Positions 4,773 to 7,345 of a DNA stretch of 7,345 bases are shown here, piece after piece. Each line of letters begins with the position of its first letter. Positions within the stretch are counted from its first letter, which is position 1. Position numbers and translations under genes: made by a program. This stretch comes from CAVZLD01 sp964522605 (lineage in GTDB: Bacteria; Planctomycetota; Planctomycetia; Pirellulales; Pirellulaceae): NCBI GenBank assembly GCA_964522605.1, contig CAZFWV010000343.1:1-7345 (forward strand), in the 5' to 3' direction. The notes under the pieces were generated by a model. It made no database searches. It saw only the letters and a list, made by a program, of their open reading frames with translations, and had not been told where the DNA came from.

Positions 4773-5465
4773 TCAAGAGGCCCGATTTTTCAAGGGCCAC
4801 GCGGTTTTCAGGAAGTCTTGTAGAAAGCTGTAACAGGGATCGGAGGAGGTCCCGAGTACGCCGGCGCCCGGCATGAGTGCCGAGAGCTGGATCTTGTAAA
4901 GATTTGGAACACCCGCAAATGAGTGTCGCGGCTGGTCCGTTGCCTGCCACTCCTGGCCCGCGCTCCATGCATAGAAGACTGACATAGGGGCGGCATGAAC
5001 ATCCGTCGTGCGAAAAGGCAGTGCCCAGAATTCGTTCGTGCTAGCAGAACTCTCGTTCGGCTTGCTCGTCTCCTCCGACTCCGACGGGTCGATGCTCACG
5101 GCGCGTCGTACTTCGGTTTGCTCGAAATCGAGACTGCTATAGCAGATTTCTGGGGTATGCACGGAAATCGGACCCGCCGGTCCAATCAAGATCGCCACCT
5201 GAACCTGTTGCTGGGTTTCATCGTTGACGTAGGTTCGAAAGAGGTGCCCGGTGCACTGCAGCGTTTCGAGCACCTTTTCGGACACTGGATTGTCAGACAC
5301 CATTCGCCAGGGGCCAATCGTTTTGGGGACGCTCGAAACCAGGGCGCTTTCGGCGACGACGCGATTGGGAGCGCCCCAGCGATAGGTCCATTTGCCCTGA
5401 ACAAAGCCGCAAAAGATGGTCGCGGCCAGAATCAACACGGTCGTTGCGATCAGTCGTACGGGCAT
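4773..5465 (-). CDS. Exosortase-associated EpsI-family protein
   Basis: This is a single-pass membrane protein of the EpsI/DUF3485 family, found with exosortases and exopolysaccharide genes; its exact biochemical role is not settled. From the start chosen here it has 230 residues. Residues about 3-22 (VRLIATTVLILAATIFCGFV) form an N-terminal anchor. The family signature HTPEICY lies at about 103-109, after a beta-rich stretch (VQVAILIGPAGPIS). A Ser/Glu-rich insert of about 25 residues follows, then the typical C-terminal part (SVFYAWSAGQEW, FAGVPNLYKIQLSA, CYSFLQDFL). The frame is open to another ATG at 5552, adding 29 residues that look non-conserved and place the anchor unusually far in; I prefer ATG at 5465, though neither start has a clear ribosome binding site. 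It sits between the TPR gene and the sugar transferase on the same strand. No exosortase is visible in the window. The family call is quite firm, the start uncertain. Confidence 0.85.
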   Translation of the reverse strand: MPVRLIATTVLILAATIFCGFVQGKWTYRWGAPNRVVAESALVSSVPKTIGPWRMVSDNPVSEKVLETLQCTGHLFRTYVNDETQQQVQVAILIGPAGPISVHTPEICYSSLDFEQTEVRRAVSIDPSESEETSKPNESSASTNEFWALPFRTTDVHAAPMSVFYAWSAGQEWQATDQPRHSFAGVPNLYKIQLSALMPGAGVLGTSSDPCYSFLQDFLKTAWPLKNRAS

Positions 5466-5624
5466 CGAGTCAATCAGATCCGGAGTCGTTTGTTTCGAAA
5501 TGGGAAAATCCGTTGACCCCGATCGCGCTCTGCCACATCCTGCGGAACCCATTCAGCTTAACAAGGGCTGTCCGGAATTCAAGATTCTTACGGTGCAGGC
5601 GTCGGTGGGGGAAAACCTTACGAG

Positions 5625-7345
5625 TTAATTCGGTGGTTCCAAAGCTCGTAATTCTTGGACAAGCTCCTGGTCTCGGACAGTTAGTACTTGGGACTCCAGC
5701 CCCAGGGCCAGAGCGCGGGAAAAGACCGTTTGCGCGTCGGCCGGCGCACCCGCCCGTAAGTGAGCGACTGCGAGGCGGAAAAGTACTCGCGGGTCAGGTC
5801 GCGGAACGGAAACAAGATGTTGCAAAATCTGAACGGCCTCCTGTGGTTTACCCATTTCCACCAGTACTAGGCTCCTTGTATCCAGTAGAGCCGGCTGCGA
5901 ACCGGCAATTTCAATTGCACGCTCGATATACTGCAAAGCCTGTTCCTCACTGCCAGGTTTTTGTCCCATCAGGGTTGCCAGGTTATTCAAGATCATCACC
6001 TGGTCTGGCTTTTGCTGGTTGACTTTCTCCAGAATTGCGATTGCCTCGTCGTTTCGTCCCTGGATGGCTCGGGCGGTCGCCGCCAGGGCCGGCAGAGCCA
6101 GATTGTCGGGTGACGCTTCGGCAGCTCGCTGCCAGATCGGCTCGACGCGCTCCCACACTTCGGCCGCGGGTTTGCCTGCCGACAGGATGTCGGTGATCGT
6201 GAACAGGGTCTGTGGTGACGGTAGGCTGTCTTGTGAGACTTCTGGGAGAATCAGGTCGATTGCTTCCGAGTGGCGATTCTGCAACGCGAGGACCCGGGTT
6301 AGTTGCGACACGCGTTCGGGTACGAGTTCGACGAGCTTGCGGAACCACGGCTCTGCCGCGGCGTAGTCGTTCGCAATCAGATAGAGCTGACCGATGCCGT
6401 TATAGAGCAGCACGCGTTCATTTTTTTCATCAGGCGATAGAGCTTGCTCTCGCTTCGCCGCAAAATCCTCGAGCATCGGTCCGATTTCATCGGCTTTGCC
6501 CTCGTCGACCAGCAATCGCGTTTTGCCTTCCAGGTAGATCAGTCGATCGGCCAGCGGCGCATCGGGTCCCGTGGCCTTGTCGAGTTTCTCCAACCACTGC
6601 GAAGCGGCTTCACGTTGTCCCTGTCGCAGCAGGTAATTCGCATAGGCAAACAAGCTTCGCGGGTTTGAATTGGAGGCAGTGACGAAAGCCTCGTATTCTT
6701 TCGCTGCCCCTTCCTGGTTTCCTTCCGTTTCATAGATTGTGGCCAACAGCATGTGGTCACCGGGAGCGACTGCTTCCGGATTGGTTAACAGTTGTTCAAG
6801 CGCTTTTCGGGCTTCGGTAAGGTTCTCCACGCCACCGCGTTGCATCAGCAGCACCGCTCGCAGACGCAAGTCGGCTGGTTGATTTGAGGTTCCAGCCTGA
6901 TCGCCGCCGATTAACTCTTGCACTTCTTCCCATTCTGCTTGACCGCCGCGATAGGCGAGCAATGTGGCGAGCATTTGGCGGGCGAGTGCCAACGAGGGAT
7001 CAATTTCCAATGCGCGCCGCAGACTGGCTTCCGCCGCGACCGGATCACGGTTTAACCGCATGGCGGCCAACTGTAAGTGGGGGATCGCGTTGTTCGGTTC
7101 TACTTCTGCTGCGCGTTCGTAGCATTTTTCGGCCTCTTCGACCTTGCCAAGTCGTTGGAAGTTGCGCGCCAGCAGTGTCGCTCGTTGTAGGGGAGGGAGA
7201 TTGTCCGTGATGTTTTCGATCTGTTGCTGAATCTTGCTCGCGAGCTCTTGATTCCTCGTGACGCTGAACGCGAAGAGGGCTTGCCAGGGACCAAGCTGTG
7301 TGCGGTCGATCATGACGGCTTGTTTGAGCTGCTTCTCCGCTTCCT
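5625..7345 (-). CDS. TPR-repeat protein, N-terminus beyond the window
   Basis: This is a tetratricopeptide-repeat protein, a helical scaffold for protein interactions. Its frame stays open to the right edge: before the ATG at 7313 it still reads EAEKQLKQAV, which is TPR-like, so that ATG is internal and the true start lies outside. At least 573 codons are present. Numbered from the internal Met, TPR-like helix pairs lie at about 41-74, 75-107, 149-178, 185-216, 217-248, 300-333, 404-436, 438-472, 474-506 and 508-540, with typical Gly, Ala, Tyr/Phe and Pro positions (ERAAEVEPNN, RRALEIDPSLA). No catalytic domain or membrane segment is visible in this part. The end is 72-159 nt before the EpsI-like gene, depending on that start, so co-transcription is likely. 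TPR proteins, such as PrsT-type lipoproteins, accompany exosortase loci elsewhere; whether this is one depends on its unseen N-terminus. Confidence 0.9.
   Translation of the reverse strand, partial: EAEKQLKQAVMIDRTQLGPWQALFAFSVTRNQELASKIQQQIENITDNLPPLQRATLLARNFQRLGKVEEAEKCYERAAEVEPNNAIPHLQLAAMRLNRDPVAAEASLRRALEIDPSLALARQMLATLLAYRGGQAEWEEVQELIGGDQAGTSNQPADLRLRAVLLMQRGGVENLTEARKALEQLLTNPEAVAPGDHMLLATIYETEGNQEGAAKEYEAFVTASNSNPRSLFAYANYLLRQGQREAASQWLEKLDKATGPDAPLADRLIYLEGKTRLLVDEGKADEIGPMLEDFAAKREQALSPDEKNERVLLYNGIGQLYLIANDYAAAEPWFRKLVELVPERVSQLTRVLALQNRHSEAIDLILPEVSQDSLPSPQTLFTITDILSAGKPAAEVWERVEPIWQRAAEASPDNLALPALAATARAIQGRNDEAIAILEKVNQQKPDQVMILNNLATLMGQKPGSEEQALQYIERAIEIAGSQPALLDTRSLVLVEMGKPQEAVQILQHLVSVPRPDPRVLFRLAVAHLRAGAPADAQTVFSRALALGLESQVLTVRDQELVQELRALEPPN

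Noticed and set aside
7100..7313. ATG at 7313 as the true start of the TPR protein
   Set aside because: The frame stays open to the window edge and the residues before this Met are TPR-like, so the start must lie further upstream.

Overview
This window looks like accessory chromosome of a planctomycete or a close relative. Three things suggest that: GC-rich genes with weak or absent Shine-Dalgarno sequences, a polysaccharide/exosortase gene set, and gene-poor spacers packed with palindromic repeats of a kind I associate with that group. No rRNA or phylogenetic marker is present, so the assignment is inference.

Layout. Positions 1-628 hold no gene but a mosaic of nested inverted and direct repeats. 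At 629-1744 (+) lies an HlyD/DevB-type membrane fusion protein with no ABC transporter beside it. Positions 1745-2444 are again gene-free and contain a dispersed 74-bp palindromic repeat and a roughly 310-bp nested palindrome. At 2445-3221 (-) is a NarL/LuxR-type regulator whose receiver domain lacks most of the phosphorylation site. Positions 3222-3954 are gene-free. They hold a cluster of GAACCGG-type sites in front of the regulator, a G-quadruplex motif, a second copy of the 74-bp repeat and a clear minus-strand intrinsic terminator. From the right edge leftwards, a minus-strand gene run reads TPR protein (N-terminus outside the window), EpsI-like exosortase-associated protein, and initiating sugar-phosphate transferase; it ends at the terminator at 3797-3846.

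How the genes fit together. The minus-strand run fits a surface polysaccharide locus coupled to an exosortase system. The sugar transferase would load the first sugar phosphate onto a polyprenyl-phosphate carrier in the inner membrane. The EpsI-like protein is a membrane-anchored accessory normally found with exosortases. The TPR protein could act as a scaffold. The exosortase itself, its sorted substrates and the other glycosyltransferases are not visible and would be expected beyond the right edge. The LuxR-type regulator is transcribed separately but in the same direction and may control the locus or itself. The HlyD gene looks unrelated and orphaned.

The least explained content is the repeat architecture. 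Three spacers carry structured, self-complementary DNA. The two largest elements (about 420 bp and 310 bp) are built as nested palindromes, which suggests non-autonomous mobile elements or structured spacer DNA rather than random sequence.
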